Positions 1 to 9,790 of a DNA stretch of 64,000 nucleotides are shown piece by piece (positions within the stretch are counted from its first letter, which is position 1; each line of letters starts with the position of its first letter). Where the stretch lies: contig ML679946.1 in NCBI GenBank assembly GCA_007922225.1, forward strand, positions 92,797,313 to 92,861,312. The letters are read 5' to 3'. The DNA is from Emydura subglobosa. Taxonomy: Eukaryota; Chordata; Testudines; Chelidae. A program made the position numbers and the translations under genes. Below the pieces are notes generated by a model that was given only the letters and a program-made list of their open reading frames with translations, was not told the origin of the DNA and did not search any database.

Positions 1-16
1 AAGACCATATTTTTAA

Positions 17-165
17 AGGTATTTAGGCACCTAATGATGGAGATATCTGCCTAGTACTATTTTCAACAGCACCTAGGCAGCTAACAGTTGTTGACTGCAA
101 TGGGAGCTAGGCCTCTTTGAAAAACCCACTGGGTGCTTTTCTTTATCTTTAGAGCCTAAATACCT
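17..165. repeat. Fold-back interspersed repeat
   Basis: A 12-base arm (aggtatttaggc) at 17-28 is matched perfectly in inverted orientation at 154-165. The interior carries further copies of the 'taggcacctaa' type motif seen in other fold-back repeats here (for example 15.6, 31.4 and 47.3 kb). Family unnamed. Confidence 0.5.
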
Positions 166-254
166 ATAAAAACATAGCTCTAAGTAACTCTCCCAAGGCC
201 TCCCAGGAGGAAGTCTGTGGAAAGATCCTGAAGGAAAGCAAGGTCTCCTGAGTC

Positions 255-480
255 CTAGTCCAGTGCATTAACTACACTGCGGCAGACTTGTAGACTGAGT
301 GCAGAGTGAGGTAAGTCAAGACAGACGGGTTCTGTTCCTGACTTGTGTGACTTTGGCTACATCGTCTGACCTCCTTCCGCACTTCAGTTACCTTCTCTAT
401 GAAATGGGGCTAATGATGCTGAACCACCTCTGTGACATGGGTTTTGAGACCTGGAGAAAGCACTGCACAGGTATCAATGG
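255..480 (+). repeat. Degenerate MIR-type SINE remnant (weak)
   Basis: The order of motifs resembles the core of a MIR-like tRNA-derived SINE: a 'gtgactttggc' stretch, a 'ctcagt/cttcagttacc' stretch, then 'atgaaatggggctaatgatg'. Divergence is high and no ends can be set. The open frame at 299-484 lies inside it and is not regarded as a gene. Confidence 0.35.
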
Positions 481-714
481 CTAGCGGGTTTGAATTGTCT
501 TTTCCCCGATCAGTTCAATCTTGAGATTCTGCTGAATGCGACCTCTCAACTGTTCCTCACTATGCAGGACTATGTGGTGGTTTGAGAACACAGAAGAATC
601 CTCCCAGGAGACTAGATTAGAATCTAACTCCCTTTCACTTTGGAACTGAGGTTTTAAGAAGTGGCAGACGTGTTCATCTCTGTACAGCTACACTTAAGAT
701 GGCGTGTAGAGTAC

Positions 715-1620
715 CAAGGCCGGATTTAGGGGTAGGTGATCCAAGCAACTGCCTGAGATGCTGGGCTTGGGGGGTACCAGGCTGGGTTTTTTTTTATGAT
801 ATTAGTAAGATGCCGGCAGAAAGGAAAACACTCTTGGACAATTATATGGCCCTTCATCGGATGCTGACGCATGGGGAATGTTCGGATGTCAATGATAAAA
901 ACCTCTATGGTGAATCCGTCACGTTTTGCCACACAGGAAGCGCTTTCCACTCCAAGTTCTCCAGTTCATTCATGATGCAGAGCGGAAGGACGCTTTTCCT
1001 AATGTGTGGCTAGCTTTGCGGATTCTGCTCTCACTGCTGGTTAAAGTCGCGGGTGCTGAGCACAGCTTTTAGAAGCCCCGGCTCACTAAAACATACCTTC
1101 GATCGGTAATGGCTGACGAGAGACTGACATCACTTGCTGTTTTATCATTTGAATATGCCATTGGCCAGTCTTTGGATCTCTCTGTTGTTGTGCTTCAGTT
1201 CGTGAGGGCGAAGTCAAGAAAAGCGACCTTTTGAACTAAAGGACTAGGGTTAACATTCTGAGGCTGTCACCTACTGTAACACGAGTTAATACTGGTGCAC
1301 AGTTCAATTTTTTGATGTTAGTACATTTCAGTTATTCTTATAATTTAAAAGATTCTATAAGCTTTGAGGAAACATTTTTTTATTTACTTATATATGGCAT
1401 GAATAAATACAGATTTACAGATCCTAGCGTGCAAATTTATTCTCTTATATGACAGGGATAAATCATGCCTGCAGATCATGCACCAAAGTCATGAAATGGG
1501 CTACAAATGCAATACAAAATAAGGTATTCAAAAGTTTAACAAATGGGTTAGGATGGGGACGTGGGGGCACACTGAAGAGAATCCTCGCCTGGGGCACCAT
1601 TTGGTCTAGGGTCAGCCCTG
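715..1620 (+). mobile_element. Degraded hAT DNA transposon with exact 8-bp target duplication
   Basis: The octamer TAGAGTAC occurs at 707-714 and again, unchanged, at 1621-1628. Between them lies a 906-bp element whose ends (CAAGGCCGG at the left, the complement CAGGGCTGA at the right) form imperfect terminal inverted repeats. An 8-bp duplication is the hallmark of the hAT superfamily, and the interior encodes a hAT C-terminal domain, so the two lines of evidence agree. The element is much shorter than an autonomous hAT (several kb), so most of the transposase has been lost. Confidence 0.9.
788..1234 (+). pseudogene. hAT transposase C-terminal fragment (dimerisation domain)
   Basis: Frame 989-1234 reads as a hAT C-terminal dimerisation region: a 'FPNVWLALRILLSL' helix, then 'VAGAEHSF' (family form VASAERSF), then 'KTYLRSVMADERLTSLAVLSFE', ending with 'AKSRKATF' and a stop at 1232-1234. 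It contains one in-frame TAG at 1070-1072. A second segment at about 788-905, in another frame, resembles the region just upstream in the same family ('LHRMLTHGE...D'), so at least one frameshift lies between about 905 and 989. The zinc finger and the catalytic part of the RNase H-like core are absent. The gene is dead; the intact protein would bind and cut its transposon ends. The closest type is the ZMYM/ZBED-like hAT group, from memory. Confidence 0.85.
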
Positions 1621-1735
1621 TAGAGTACAGACACTACCTGCCCAGCTGGCACTGTACAAATAGTAGTGTAGACGGTACGGCTTGGCTTTGGTGAGTAGAG
1701 TGGAATGCCTCCCACGTCTACGCTGCTATTTTAAT

Positions 1736-2224
1736 CAGGGTAGGGTCTCGCTGCTTCTCCCTCACCTGAGTTTTTCTCTGTTCCCTCCCCACTGTCAGAT
1801 CCTTTCACTGTAGTGTAGCTATTCATCACAGATACAAGTATGGACACAGCCTGCCTTTTATGTCAGTGTGTAATTGCACATGTAGTGCCTGTACTCCATA
1901 TGCTGCCATAAGTACAGACATGCTATTGATAGACCACAGTGGCATTGCCACTCTGAAGGGCCCTATCTAGAGACATGCTGAGCACCTACAACTCCTATTA
2001 ATTTTACTGGTTGCTGATTAGCATCCAAATGCCATTGAGCTGAGGGTGCTTAACACCATGCAGGAGCAGGCCCCTAGTTCACAGTAAACCAGAAAAAAAA
2101 TTGAATGAATTAAGAAATACTATCCAAATTAATCTGACTGCAAGAATAATGATGTACCCATTCAGATTTTCCAAGTGTATATCTGACTGCCTGCATGGCA
2201 TATCTGAAAGAAAGCTAAGCCAAA
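1736..2224. other. No gene seen; one weak fold-back remnant
   Basis: Nothing coding is visible. About 1976-2075 ('gctgagcacctacaactcc' with later 'gagggtgcttaacacc') looks like an eroded fold-back repeat. Confidence 0.4.
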
Positions 2225-2391
2225 AGCCAATTCATTATTATTAGTAGCAGTATTTGTATTACTATTACTATTATTATTATTTATATTACTGTAGCATGTT
2301 GGAGTCCCACTCAAGGATTAGGACCTCTGTGTGCTAGATGCTGTACAAACACAGGACAAAAAGTCTCTGCCCCAAAGAGCTTACAGTCTAA

Positions 2392-2804
2392 AGGCTTGTC
2401 CACACGGCAAATTACTGCACAGTAAGCCAGGGTGCCAATTTACAATACTCCAGCTTGCCATGCAGTAATGTCCTGTGTGGATACTGCTGCAGTGCCAAGA
2501 GAATCCCAGATAGGGTGACCAGATAGCAAATGTGAAAAATCGGGACAGAGGGTGGGGGGTAATAGGCACCTATGTAAGAAAAAGACCCGAATATTGGGAC
2601 TGTCCCTGTAAAATTGGGATATCTGGTCACCCTAGTCCCAGAATACAGCTTGGTCTACTATGTTCTGAAGTAGTAGTTTGCCCAGATGCACTCTGGGACT
2701 TTCAATGCACTGTAGGAGTATCCAAACAGGACATAATGCATGGCTGGCTGCTGTTCTGTAGATTGACTCTCTGGTTTCCAGTCACTTACCATACAGACAA
2801 GCCT
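2392..2804. mobile_element. TIR element with TAA target duplication, carrying a nested hAT
   Basis: Ends AGGCTTGTC and GACAAGCCT are perfect inverted repeats, and TAA flanks both sides (2389-2391, 2805-2807). A 3-bp TNA/TWA duplication suggests a PIF/Harbinger-type MITE. The hAT at 2511-2634 is inserted inside it. Confidence 0.8.
2511..2634. mobile_element. Short hAT-like MITE, 124 bp
   Basis: The inverted ends are TAGGGTGACCAGAT and ATCTGGTCACCCTA. Flanking octamers are atcccaga (2503-2510) and gtcccaga (2635-2642), 7 of 8 matching, as expected for a hAT target duplication. Same TIR family as 36332-36642. Confidence 0.85.
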
Positions 2805-3030
2805 TAACTGTAAGTTAATAGACAAAGGGATAGAGAGACTAGCAGGGGAGTACAAGAAAACAGTGAGACAATATTGGTCAGCATGATAGGCTGTGGGCTC
2901 AGCACACTAGCAGCCTAGTTATTGTTAAGGTTTTTCCAGGTCTTATGACAAAGGAGAGCTTTGAGGAGGGTTTTGAAGGAGGATAATAACTTAGTTCTGT
3001 GGATGTTTATGGGGAGCTTTCCCAAGCATG

Positions 3031-3742
3031 AATTCAGCTGCAGAATTATTGTTCTAAAATTCAGTATTTTTGACATTTATTTTCATTACTTGCCTATGCA
3101 AAATAATATGTACCCTTTGTGACATTAATGAACTGGTCTATAATTGTACCATAAATTTTTAATCTGTTCATTTTTTTCCAAACAATTGATCTCAACGGGA
3201 TAACTGCTCTGTCAGTGTCTCTAACCTCACCTCAGGAGAGAGAAATTTTAACCTTCATTTTGTTACTTATGACTGACATATTTCACCATATAATCAGATT
3301 GTTTTCCTTTAAATTAATGTTGGCACCATGCTGCTTTTCTCTATTTGAAGGCACTAATGAATAAATTTAAACTCTGAATTGCAGGTTTTTAAATTAGCTG
3401 AAATGATAAATGTATAGCTACATTCATAAATATATATCAGAGCAGTCAAATGCATGGCTATATATTCTAACTTTGATGTGCATGCAAAATTCTCATTAGT
3501 GTTAATGGGAGCTAATGTAGTTTATTGAAAGGAGACTATATTCCTGGCAGAGTCCTGTAACCAGTTTTCATTCCTTTTGGTACCATTTCTCATTCTCTAT
3601 GTAGTGTTTGCTGTACTAATGCAGCATTTGAGGTTCAGAAAATTTAATGGGTAAAATGGGGTTTACGCCTGTATTGAAAGTAAACATAACAAAATGTTTT
3701 TACAAGATTTTATCTGTTTCATTGCACCTGCTGTTCACTACA
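3031..3742. other. AT-rich stretch, no gene or clear repeat
   Basis: I see nothing identifiable here. Open frames at 3647-3951 overlap the next TIR element and show no family resemblance. Confidence 0.5.
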
Positions 3743-4019
3743 GGCATGTCTACACTGCAGTCCTGGGGTATGACTGCGGCCTGGGTAGATGTACCTGTGG
3801 GAGCTGTAATGGAGTGGAAAAGCTGTGGCAGCACAGACCTGAGCACGGGCTAGCTGCCATAGTGATTACCCAGGTACTGGATAGGCTTATTCACCTGGCA
3901 GTGAGGCCCTTGTTGACCTGGCTTCTCTGCTCTGGCAACCATACTAGCTAGATTAAAGCTACCTCGGGTATGTCTACATGAGCTGCATTCAGATCCCATG
4001 ATTGCAATGTAGATGTACA
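3743..4019. mobile_element. TIR element of the 'tgtctacactgca' type
   Basis: The left arm 'catgtctacactgcagtc' pairs with the right arm 'gattgcaatgtagatgta'. Another left-arm-like motif, 'gggtatgtctacatg', sits at about 3967, close to the right end. No target duplication is clear. Confidence 0.65.
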
Positions 4020-4400
4020 ATAAGGGGCCGAAGTCCTACATTCTATCTTTGTTTCTATATGGCACAACACCACTGGCAAAGGGAAATGTGTGCAGAGACA
4101 GAGGATTGAATGAGGTCATAACAAATGTGTAAATTATTTTTAGGCTTATCGTAGTGCAATGGAGAGATGTCCTCACTGAAAAAACCAAAACCACTCTAAG
4201 CATTAATAAATACTGACAGTCTCTGTATAGAAGCCAAGGATTAAGCAGGTCAGAGATACAAAAATGAGGCTAGGGATGAAGCATATTGATGGGGCATGTA
4301 GCACCACAACCTGTGCTGTATCTATGGATAAATAGAGGACTTTCCCTTTTAGGGCTATCAATCCATCACCTTTCACTAGCCCTACATTCATAAGACACCT
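4020..4400. other. No gene or clear repeat seen
   Basis: The minus-strand frame at 4203-4391 has no recognisable content. Confidence 0.4.
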
Positions 4401-4404
4401 CTAT

Positions 4405-4530
4405 AGGCCCTCATTCTGCAAACACTTAAGTATGAGCAATTTCACTCAGTTGAGTAATCCACAAAAATCAATGGGACTATTCACATGAGTACAGTTATGA
4501 AGTTGCCTAAGAGTTTGTGGAAGCAAGGCC
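4405..4530. repeat. Fold-back repeat ('tctgcaaacacttaag' type)
   Basis: A left 'attctgcaaacacttaagta' and a later 'cctaagagtttgtggaa' can pair, with a 'caatgggactattcacatg' centre. Other members of this palindromic class lie near 5.35, 12.5 and 23.3 kb. Confidence 0.45.
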
Positions 4531-5334
4531 ATAACTTTTATAAGAAATAGTGCCCTAGAAATTTATATTACCCGATGAGTACTTCTGTGTTTACATTGTT
4601 TTGGACAACTTGGTTAGGCCAATGGTTTTGAAGTGTGGACAGGGAGAGAGAGAGATGGAGATTGCCTTAACAGGGAAAAGGCCAGCATAGACAAACAATC
4701 ACAAGACATTCTCCTTTCTCTCCCTGCTGCTGTTGGGAAGTCCTAAGTGATATGGTGTGCAGCACAATGACACTGAAGTGCTGAGCAGCTGTGGATTTCT
4801 TCCAGCATGATGGCTTATCCAGTGAGATAGTCACTGTTCATTTTTGCGATAAGATGGGTTAGAAGAAAAGAATACGGAAGGCACATCCTGTAATAAACTG
4901 GTTCATGTTTGTGTGTTTGCCATTGCTGAAGAGAGTTGCAAGAGCTTTCCTGCATGTCGCAATCACTATACTGCTAATTGCTAGTAGAGATTCTCCATTA
5001 GCCTGAGTGATAGAGGGATATGCCTTTGGAGGAGGATAGGGCTTTTGTTCCTCGTTGCCCACATGGCATTCTGAGTGACTACTGTGTGAAGAATAGTGCC
5101 AGCTGCAAAGCTCTCAATAGCATAGATTTATTACAACAGAACGGCCTATCCTTTAAGATCTACTCATCTTCAGAGGCCAGACATCAGCCTGAATTATCAT
5201 TTCAGGTTGAACAAAGTTCTTGTGAATTAATTATTAATAGTTACAGGGTCACTCTGTAAAATAAGAAGTGCAAATAAGCATTAACACAGTCAGGCATCCT
5301 AAAAAGGACCAAAAAAGGCACGTCTGCTGTTGAA
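4531..5334. other. No gene or clear repeat seen
   Basis: Frames at 4859-5062 (minus) and 5020-5259 (plus) overlap on opposite strands and neither resembles a known domain. Confidence 0.45.
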
Positions 5335-5445
5335 AATCTGCACTCACCTTGACCCCAAATCAGCAACACACTTAAATACATGCTTGAATCCCTTGGGACT
5401 TGAGCACATGCTTAAGAACTCTGTTGAAGCAGGGCCTTGTTACAT
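5335..5445. repeat. Fold-back repeat, eroded
   Basis: 'cacttaaatacatgcttgaa' and 'gagcacatgcttaagaa' with a 'cccttgggact' centre match the palindromic class seen at 12.5 and 23.3 kb. 5446-5815 holds nothing I recognise. Confidence 0.4.
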
Positions 5446-5984
5446 ATCAGTATTGCAATGTTTTATTTGTGAAATGCCTATCAAAAAGGATGCTGTCACT
5501 CAACCTGAGATTACAAATCTACAACTAAATTGGAGATGATGATCCTTGGGTAAAAAAGAAAAGTGGCCATTGAAAAATTGCACTACCTGTGTCGAAAATT
5601 GCAACCCAGAGGAAATTTGTAAAGACATTGGCAAAAGAACATCCCTCATTCCAGGGGAACTGCCAAAATGCTCTTTCTAGTCAGGGGGAAGTGATTTCTA
5701 GATATAAAACTATTAAATTAAGAGAAACTTTTGAGCCAAATGGAGATACACCAGCCGAGAATTTGGCCGTATACCTTGAGTTCTACCTCCTGGCAAGAGC
5801 AGAATTCTGTCTTTCATAGATTCTAAAGCCAGAAGTCATGTAGTCTGACTTCTTGTATAGCACAGGCCATAGATCTTCCCCAAAATAAGGGCAGATCTTT
5901 TTAAAAATTATCAATGATTGAGAATCCACCATGACTCTTGGTAAAATGGTACTGGTCTGGACTTATTCTGCTTGCACATTATAA

Positions 5985-6690
5985 AGGTGATCATCATGAT
6001 CATTTACCCCTAAGCTACCATTAACTTTTAGTTCTGTAATCAGTTCCTCTTTATCTGTTAGGACAAGGTCTAATATAGACTTCCCCTGTGTTAGCTGTAA
6101 CACTTTATGAGTTAGGGAAATTGTCATCTATAATGTTTAGAAATATCAAGGATGTTTTAGTACTGGCAGCTTGAGACCTCCATATGCCACACAAATTGAA
6201 GTCCCCCACGATCACACAGGTTTCCCCCTTCTATCCCCACACACTATAGATAGGTGTGTTAAGAGGCGGTCACACTGTTCCCTCGTGTGATTTGGTGGTC
6301 TGTAACAGACACCAACTAGAACCCCATTTTGTGCTTTATCTGTTAGGACATTGATCCATAATCATTCAAGGTAATTTTCTTCAGCATTATCAGTGACTTG
6401 GAAGCAAGTAATGCCATTTTTGATGTAGAGTGCCACTCCCCCTCCCCTTTTGCCCACTTGATCCTTCGTAAATAGGTTATAAACATTGATTTTTAACATT
6501 CCAATCATGTGAATCATCCCACAATGTCTAGTAATACCCACTAGATCAAATTTATGCTCATAAATGAGCAATTCCAATTCCTCTTGTTTATTACCCAGGC
6601 TTCTAGTATTCATGTATAAGCAATTCAAGAATTTCTTCTCTTCACGTTCTTTGGTTTTTTGATTGATTATTTTTGTTCTCAACATCTCGC
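5985..6690 (-). pseudogene. CR1 ORF2 endonuclease domain, broken
   Basis: The frame 6685-6362 gives the start of an apurinic-type LINE endonuclease: 'NTRSLGNKQEELELLIYE', then 'FDLVGIT', and 'KRGGGVALYIKNG'. In the family the segment after 'GIT' is an ET-W-W motif with the catalytic glutamate; here it reads R-H-C-G, so that residue is lost. Downstream at 6080-5987 the frame reads 'LDLVLTDKEELITELKVNG' and then 'SLGVNDHDDH', the C-terminal block with the catalytic Asp-His pair. Several frameshifts lie between. The original enzyme nicks target DNA to prime reverse transcription. It is dead here. Confidence 0.85.
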
Positions 6691-6772
6691 TTTTGTGCTA
6701 GCTGAGTGCTCAGATCTTCCTTCTTTTTACCCTCCCCTTTTGCTATTAGTTTAACTCCCCTCCCCCCCCCCC

Positions 6773-6835
6773 GACTACTCTAGCCAGCCTGTCCCCAAGG
6801 AGATTGGTACCCCTTCTGATGAGGTGGAAGCCATC
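6773..6835 (-). pseudogene. CR1 ORF1 esterase C-terminal fragment
   Basis: The minus-strand translation is D-G-F-H-L-I-R-R-G-T-N-L-L-G-D-R-L-A-R-V-V. The D-x-x-H arrangement followed by a conserved 'RG...L..RLA' helix is the C-terminal catalytic Asp/His block of the SGNH (GDSL) hydrolase domain found in CR1-type ORF1 proteins, which is thought to aid RNA-protein particle formation at membranes. Only this last block survives. The sequence upstream (6858-7136, minus) contains an open frame I cannot assign. It lies just 5' of the endonuclease fragment, which fits the CR1 gene order. Confidence 0.7.
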
Positions 6836-6850
6836 CAAACTATGCATCCT

Positions 6851-7400
6851 TGCTTTGCTAATTTTTGTTGTTCTCTCGGATAATGTGTTGTATTCTCCCT
6901 ATAATATATAGATCTTTTATTTTTATTGGGTCTATTTCCTCATGAAAGAGTGAGCTAGAGGTGGCAGCCTTACTCTTTAGAGGAGGATATGCAAACAAAA
7001 TACTGTAGAATCTCTTGCTGGCAGTACTGTCACTTTTCATTTGGCAAATTATTTGAGGAGATTTAATATAGAAGAAACAGTCCTTGCAGTTCCTTATTTG
7101 TGAATTGCACATCAGCATGCTCCCTTTGGACATCAAATTGACAAATATGTCCAGGAGATAACAGGCATATTTATATTTGATATTCTAACACTGTTTGGCT
7201 TGATTTACCCTAAAGTCTCAATATGTTGTGCTGGATGAAAACACATGTTATGGGCAAGGCATAGTGTAAGCTTGGATCACATCACTAGATCTGGCAGGAT
7301 AAATTGTGCTGAAAAGGTTATGCTGGCATTTCATACATGTACATAACACCCTCTTTATTAAATGCTCCACAAATCTCTAGAAGTAAATAGCCGAGATAGA
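6851..7400. other. No assigned feature
   Basis: Includes a minus-strand open frame of 92 codons (6858-7136) lying where more CR1 ORF1 would be expected; its residues do not let me confirm that. Confidence 0.35.
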
Positions 7401-7858
7401 CAGTGTGATACCGTCTATTAGACCATAATACATGGGATACGAGGGCCAAGCTTCAGGTGTGTGAAACAAGGAGAAACAAAAAAGCTCCCATTGTGACAAG
7501 CTTGTTGAGAAGCTAGCAAAATAGAATCACTCTACACACACCTTTTTTATAGCTAATATCCTAGATCCATCCCAGGCAGGTTTCAGGCCAGGATACGGAA
7601 CAGAAACAGTAGCGGTGCGTAGAATATAGAAAGAATAGTTAATGGGTTTTGTGCTTTAAAATAGAATAGTAAAGTATATAGCTTGGGAAAAGGGCTGGAA
7701 GGACCTGATAAGGGCTGTCCGGGCGCTAGCACAGCACAAATAGAGGGCAAACATAAAAAACAAAAGTTGACCAGAGCTGATTACAGCCGGCTAAGTAACA
7801 CTTGAAAGTGCCTACAAGTCAGGATGACTCAACAGAAATGTTCACCGATCATGTCACT

Positions 7859-7938
7859 GACCGCAAAAGTGACACTCTTCACTGGTTGGTTACATACTGA
7901 CTGCAAAAGTGACACTGTTCACTGGTTGGTTACATACT
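7859..7938 (+). repeat. Two 40-bp direct repeats
   Basis: Units 7859-7898 and 7899-7938 match at 38 of 40 positions. They are followed by a doubled 9-mer, gatcaagct (7939-7956). Placement just before a TATA-like site suggests duplicated enhancer sequence in a U3 region. Confidence 0.9.
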
Positions 7939-8143
7939 GATCAAGCTGATCAAGCTGGGTACTTTAAACCCAGAAAGTCAGTTGCACTTTGGACTGCAGC
8001 CTGCTGGGATCCTCGGTAGCTGGACTGAGCCCTTCTATGAACCAGCAGCATCCAAGGGATGGCTAACACTTATCAGAGTCGACTTGGCCCAAGGGGCTTA
8101 AGGAGAGAAGCGCTTTTGGCAACATATGAAAGTAGCACTGTCT

Positions 8144-8295
8144 ATCTGTCTGTGAAGAGTAACTAGGATTTTACAAACGACCATCTGTCTGTAAGCATTA
8201 GAATAACTGAGAGTTTACAAGCAATTATCTGTCTGTAAGCATTGGAATAGCTGAGAGTTTGCAAGCGATTATCTGTCTGTAAACATAAAATGACC
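8144..8295 (+). repeat. Tandem array of 39-44-bp units
   Basis: Units begin with 'atctgtctgt' at 8144, 8183, 8227 and 8271. The middle two are 44 bp and nearly identical; the first is 39 bp and diverged, and the last is partial. Confidence 0.85.
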
Positions 8296-8610
8296 AATAG
8301 TAGAATTGCGTACTATGAGAAATGATTGCATGCATAGAAAAATATTAGGCCTTTGTATCCTTCTTTGGTTTTCGTGTTTGTATTGTTTATGTTTATGCTC
8401 TTTACTTAATATTAATGACTAAATAAATGAGGCATATTTCTTCAGTTAAAGCCCTGTTCATATTCTTGTTCAGTTGCCCCCGCCCCTCGGCTGAGGCAAC
8501 TCCTCTGCTCCCGGAGACCTGCGATCCTAAAGCTGAGGCCTTTCAGGCTTCTCTGAGTCCACGCAGTGGTGTTGGTTTGTAGCTACCCATCTATAAAGGG
8601 CTAATGTGCA

Positions 8611-8900
8611 TTCTCATACTCCTGGACCTCTGCAGCTTTCAATACAGTCAATGATAGCATGCTGTTCTCCCATCTTGCAGAGGAGGCAGGAGTCTAGGCA
8701 ATTGCTCTGAAATTATTTGAATCCTTCTTCGGAGGCTGCATCCAGAGATCAGTGACTGAAAACTGCACTTCTGCCATCAGAACACTCACCTGGGGAGTAT
8801 CAAACAGCTCAGTATTTTCCCTTGTCCTATCCACCCATTAAAAGAAACGGGAAGACTCCATATGTTCAAATGCCGATAGGATTTATTCCTGCTGACCATT
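8611..8900. other. No gene or clear repeat seen
   Basis: A short stretch without recognisable content; the minus frame 8786-8968 overlaps the L2 fragment and is not supported. Confidence 0.4.
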
Positions 8901-8904
8901 TCTA

Positions 8905-9530
8905 AAATATGACTTTTCCTTTTTATCCTCTCCACTGCCACATCATTTCTCACCTTGATTATGGTCATGTGACAATGGTAAAAAAATCACAGCCATTTTC
9001 TGCTAACAGTGAACAAGGGACTTGTCTTCACTTTAAAGCCCTTCATGGCTTAGCCCTGCCTTGCATTTTGTTTCTTTTCTTATATGATGTATGGGATGTC
9101 AACTCCAACCTCTGTTCTGCCAGTGATGGCCTTTATTGTCAATTAGTCAAAATTTCCCATAAGCACCTGGGTACTTTCTCCCATGCCACATCTTATGCTT
9201 GGGAAGAGATCTCTGTAAAGATCCACAGAGCCACTACGTTAGCCCCCTTCAAATCTCTCTTTAAAGTTCACCCAACAATGATTAGGCAGCTACTCTGACC
9301 ACTGTCTAATATGGTGATTATTATCACCTCACTGTTACTTTGTGCTCCTGATATGTCAAGATACATCCATCTGATGTATCCACCTCTTGTCACTCACCAT
9401 ATACTCAGATGGGAAGCTCTTTGGGGCAGGGAATCTTTTCGTGGTATGTGTGTACATCTTCTAGCACAATGGGGTCTGATCCCTGGCTGGGACCTCTAGG
9501 TATTCTTGCAGTACAAATAGAATAAGGAAA
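8905..9530 (+). mobile_element. L2-type LINE 3' end with an open 130-codon remnant
   Basis: The frame 8909-9298 is open throughout and includes 'FKALHGLALPCI', 'FSHATSYAWEEISVKI' and 'LAPFKSLFKVH', the C-terminal pattern of L2-clade LINE reverse transcriptases (in the family: F.ALHGLAPPYL, then a ...W..LP..IR segment, then L..FK..LK.H). It is followed at 9405-9530 by an L2/MIR-type 3' UTR ('gggaagctctttggggcagg', then 'ctagcacaatggggtc'). The catalytic palm with its YxDD motif is not present, so the copy is 5' truncated. The open frame is probably chance in an old element, not a kept gene. Confidence 0.75.
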
Positions 9531-9604
9531 GTGGAGGGCTGCATTGCGCCTTGGAGAGTCATGAAGGGATTGTGATTCAAGGAGGCGCAGCCGCTCCTCG
9601 TTGT

Positions 9605-9790
9605 TGTCATTGGTATTAATGCATGGCCCAGGACCTCATTGTGCTAGATGCTGAACAAAAACACAGTCCTCAGAAGCTTACCATCTAATACAAGTGATAA
9701 CAGAGGAATACAAACAGATGGGCTTGTCCAAGAAAACAAAGAGACAATATTGGTTAGCTTGACAGGTGGTGGTCTCAGCACTTCATGCTT
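9605..9790 (+). repeat. Interspersed repeat 'B' copy
   Basis: Has 'attgtgctagatgctgaaca' then 'agacaatattggttagctt' and 'tggtctcagcac', in the same order as 2225-3030. Confidence 0.65.

Larger units (their letters stand above)
675..1735. mobile_element. TIR element split by a hAT insertion
   Basis: Sequence outside the hAT at 715-1620 reads continuously if one copy of its target duplication is removed. The outer flanks look like inverted arms ('cttaagatggcgtgtaga' near 692 and 'cacgtctacgctgctatt' near 1713). Ends are approximate. The outer element must be older than the hAT inside it. Confidence 0.45.
2225..3030 (+). repeat. Interspersed repeat 'B' copy, split by a TIR element
   Basis: Carries a motif shared by several loci here: 'gtgctagatgctgtacaaa' followed by 'ctgccccaaagagcttaca', and further on 'gagacaatattggtcagca'. 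The two halves (2225-2388 and 2808-3030) are contiguous in the other copies (for example 9610-9785), so 2392-2804 is an insertion. I recognise the family as common in amniote DNA but cannot name it. Confidence 0.7.
5816..6850 (-). mobile_element. CR1 LINE, internally deleted, minus strand
   Basis: Read on the minus strand this shows, in order, the end of ORF1 (6773-6835), the ORF2 endonuclease (about 6690-5985), and then directly a CR1 3'-terminal segment (5935-5816, ending in the typical 'ttagaatctatga'-like tail). The whole reverse transcriptase (about 2 kb in a full element) is missing between endonuclease and tail. Whether this is one deleted element or two abutting CR1 copies cannot be settled from the sequence alone. 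Confidence 0.85.
7400..8610 (+). mobile_element. LTR-like block with tandem repeats (probable solo LTR)
   Basis: The order resembles a retroviral-type LTR: a 5' unique part, two 40-bp tandem repeats (7859-7938) placed just upstream of a 'tactttaaaccc' TATA-like site (about 7960), a second tandem array (8144-8295), and a polyadenylation-like 'aataaa' near 8422 followed by a GT/CT-rich tail. No gag, pol or env is adjacent. Boundaries are uncertain; the pentamer tctat flanks one possible placement (about 7414-7418 and 8589-8593) but could be chance. Confidence 0.55.

Noticed and set aside
7859..8295. CRISPR-like array
   Set aside because: The units are contiguous tandem repeats without spacers, in vertebrate DNA.
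7414..8593. Exact LTR boundaries set by the pentamer tctat
   Set aside because: The left end would start TA, the inner ends are not inverted repeats, and a five-base match among many possible placements is likely by chance.
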